Source of the DNA: JAKVBK01 sp022447275
GTDB lineage: Bacteria > Pseudomonadota > Alphaproteobacteria > Rhodobacterales > Rhodobacteraceae
Reading direction: 5' to 3'
DNA length: 64,000 bases
Assembly: GCA_047125605.1 (NCBI GenBank)
Contig: CP138932.1
Location: 248,001-312,000, forward strand
A program made the translations under genes and the position numbers. The notes beneath the pieces are model-generated. The model saw nothing but the letters and a program-made list of their open reading frames with translations, was not told where the DNA came from and made no database searches. This document shows positions 62,314-64,000 of this stretch, piece after piece; position 1 is the first letter of the stretch, and every line of letters begins with the position of its first letter.

Positions 62314-63569
62314 CAGTACGTCTCGATACCCTCCCCAACGGCCTGCGTGTCGTCACCGAAGACATGCCCGCGCTGCAATCGGCGGCGATCGGCCTTTGGA
62401 TTGATGCCGGTGGACGCCATGAGCGCCTCGAGCAGAACGGCATTGCCCATTTCCTTGAACATATGGCGTTCAAGGGCACAGCGCGCCGTTCAGCCCTTCA
62501 GATTGCGGAAGAGATCGAGGATGTCGGCGGTTATATCAACGCCTACACCTCGCGTGAAATGACGGCCTACTATGCCCGCGTCCTGCGGCAGGACGTAGCG
62601 CTGGCCCTCGACATCCTCGGCGACATTGTACTGAACCCGGCCTTTGCCTCCGATGAGATCGAGGTGGAGCGGGGCGTGATCCTCCAGGAGATCGGGCAAT
62701 CCCTTGATACGCCTGATGACATTATTTTTGATTGGCTTCAGGAAGCAGCCTATCCCAGCCAGGCTATGGGGCGCACGATCCTCGGCCCGGCGGAGCGGGT
62801 CTCTAGCTTCCAACGCGATGACCTGTCGCGCTTTGTGGCTGAGAATTACGGACCGGGCCAGATGATCCTCTCGGCGGCCGGTGCGGTCGATCATGATGAA
62901 ATCATGCGCCAGGCCGAGGCGCTTTTCGGGCATTTGCAGCCCGTGTCCCAGATTGCGATCGAGCCGGCGCGCTTCGCCGGCGGCGAGCGCCGTGAGATCA
63001 AATCGCTCGAGCAGGTGCATATGGCGCTGGCCTTCGAGAGCCCCGGTTACCGGGATGAGGATATCTACACTGCCCAGATCTTTGCTTCGGCCATGGGCGG
63101 TGGCATGTCCTCGCGCCTGTTTCAGGAACTGCGCGAAAAGCGTGGCCTGTGTTACACGGTGTTCGCGCAGGCAGGCGCCTATGCCGATACCGGCATGACC
63201 ACGATCTATGCAGGCACGTCAGAGGCCGATATCCGTTCGCTGGCAGAGGTGACAGCCTCTGAATTGGCGCGTGCGGGCCGCGATATCTCGGAGCAAGAGG
63301 TTGCCCGTGCCCGCGCCCAGATGAAGGCGGGGCTGTTGATGGGGCTGGAAAGCCCGTCAAGCCGGGCCGAGCGTCTTGCGCGGCTGGTATCGATCTGGAA
63401 CCGGGTGCCCGCGCTCGAGGAAACCGTGGCGCGCGTGGATGCGGTCAGCCGCGATGCAGTGGCTGCGTTTGCGCGCAATCTTGCGGGCGGCGAACTGGCT
63501 GTAGCGTTCTACGGTCAGGCGGCGGACGCCCCAAGCCGTGCGGACCTGCAGGAGAGGCTGGTCGCCTGA
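62310..63569 (+). CDS. M16-family zinc metallopeptidase
   Basis: A 419-aa M16 (pitrilysin/processing-peptidase-like) protease. The inverted zinc motif HFLEH is at residues 47-51 (His47, Glu50, His51), with the distal Glu in EVERGVILQEI near residue 120. GGMSSRLFQELREKRGLCYTV, the substrate-binding motif of the C-terminal half, is intact, so a single chain may be active as a homodimer. The TTG start overlaps the thrC stop. The acetyltransferase follows with a TGATG junction. Confidence 0.92.
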   Translation: MTVRLDTLPNGLRVVTEDMPALQSAAIGLWIDAGGRHERLEQNGIAHFLEHMAFKGTARRSALQIAEEIEDVGGYINAYTSREMTAYYARVLRQDVALALDILGDIVLNPAFASDEIEVERGVILQEIGQSLDTPDDIIFDWLQEAAYPSQAMGRTILGPAERVSSFQRDDLSRFVAENYGPGQMILSAAGAVDHDEIMRQAEALFGHLQPVSQIAIEPARFAGGERREIKSLEQVHMALAFESPGYRDEDIYTAQIFASAMGGGMSSRLFQELREKRGLCYTVFAQAGAYADTGMTTIYAGTSEADIRSLAEVTASELARAGRDISEQEVARARAQMKAGLLMGLESPSSRAERLARLVSIWNRVPALEETVARVDAVSRDAVAAFARNLAGGELAVAFYGQAADAPSRADLQERLVA

Positions 63570-64000
63570 TGTTGTTACGGCGGCGTGGGATCCGGATCGT
63601 GACCGAGCGGATGATCCTCCGCCTGCCTGCGCATTCGGATTTTCGCGCCTGGACCAGCCTGCGCCGTGAAAGCGCGGTCTTCCTGCAACCATGGGAGCCG
63701 CAATGGTCAAATGATCACCTGTCACGCAGGGCCTTCACCAACCGCGTGCACTGGGCCCAGAGGGCGCATTCTGGCGGCACGGCGCTGCCCCTTTTCCTGA
63801 TCCGACAATCTGACAACAACCTCTTGGGGGCCATAACGCTGGACAATATTCGGCGCGGGCCCGCGCAGGTCGGGACGCTGGGCTATTGGATTGGCCAACC
63901 GTTTGCGCGGCAGGGCTATATGCGCGAAGCAATCAGCACGCTGACCCACCATGCCTTCACCGAATTAGGCCTCAGCCGGGTCGAGGCGGCCTGCCTGCCA
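63569..64000 (+). CDS. RimJ/RimL-like N-acetyltransferase (3' end cut)
   Basis: First 144 codons of a GNAT acetyltransferase; the rest lies beyond the window. TERMILRLP at the start and LGYWIGQPFARQGYMREA (acetyl-CoA loop region) match the RimJ/RimL type, which acetylates N-termini of ribosomal proteins, though other amines are possible. The ATG overlaps the M16 peptidase stop. Confidence 0.85.
   Translation, partial: MLLRRRGIRIVTERMILRLPAHSDFRAWTSLRRESAVFLQPWEPQWSNDHLSRRAFTNRVHWAQRAHSGGTALPLFLIRQSDNNLLGAITLDNIRRGPAQVGTLGYWIGQPFARQGYMREAISTLTHHAFTELGLSRVEAACLP

Overview
The window is chromosomal DNA of an alphaproteobacterium, almost certainly of the Rhodobacterales (Roseobacter group). The evidence is the high G+C coding style, the mraZ-led division cluster, the ctaC-ctaB-coxF-ctaG-ctaE oxidase block in Paracoccus/Rhodobacter order, the DUF1178, DUF1127 and TldD proteins, and a type A RNase P RNA placed just before rpmG. 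No tRNA, 16S/23S/5S rRNA or CRISPR array was seen.

Layout. 1-436: upstream sequence with a possible IS end. 437-8468: a tight division and cell-wall operon, mraZ-rsmH-ftsL-ftsI-murE-murF-mraY, most joints overlapping by 1-16 nt. An SDR gene follows mraY where murD would usually lie. 9206-14742: translation and RNA-modification genes (rluB-like, tadA, gatCA), a UPF0173 hydrolase, a ceramidase-like membrane protein and an excalibur lipoprotein. 14739-20961: an amidase, rnpB, rpmG, an acetyltransferase, a Bax-inhibitor-like protein, a DUF1127/LysR divergent pair, a quinone oxidoreductase and an XRE regulator. 

21007-30258 is the accessory region. A 43-bp imperfect inverted repeat flanks a block holding (i) a 594-aa protein with two zinc ribbons and a transposase-like core, (ii) an unrecognised 248-aa protein, and (iii) a complete type I restriction-modification system hsdM-hsdS-hsdR. 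A 205-bp direct duplication (81% identical, no gaps) brackets the unknown gene. Each copy starts in the last codons of the transposase-like frame and ends just past an ATG, so the unknown gene and hsdM sit behind the same duplicated leader. Base composition is visibly AT-richer in parts of this block. This is the best candidate for an undescribed mobile defence cassette.

30433-39841: hisN, 8-oxoguanine deaminase, a hydrolase/TetR divergent pair with a clear operator dyad, guanine deaminase, mgtE, 5-formyl-THF cyclo-ligase, a membrane protein and a YmdB-type phosphodiesterase. 39947-47586: an SLC13 transporter, YebC, an EamA transporter, an SDR, DUF1178, a Nudix hydrolase, a glutathione peroxidase and a histone-deacetylase-like amidohydrolase. 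47677-50072: both subunits of a 3-oxoacid CoA-transferase with a LOV-domain sensor kinase gene between them. That kinase lacks the usual phospho-acceptor histidine. 50357-56036: topA, dprA, tldD. 56272-60913: cytochrome aa3 oxidase subunits II and III with assembly factors and heme O synthase; subunit I is not in the window. 60925-64000: thrC, an M16 peptidase and the 5' part of a RimJ/RimL-like acetyltransferase.
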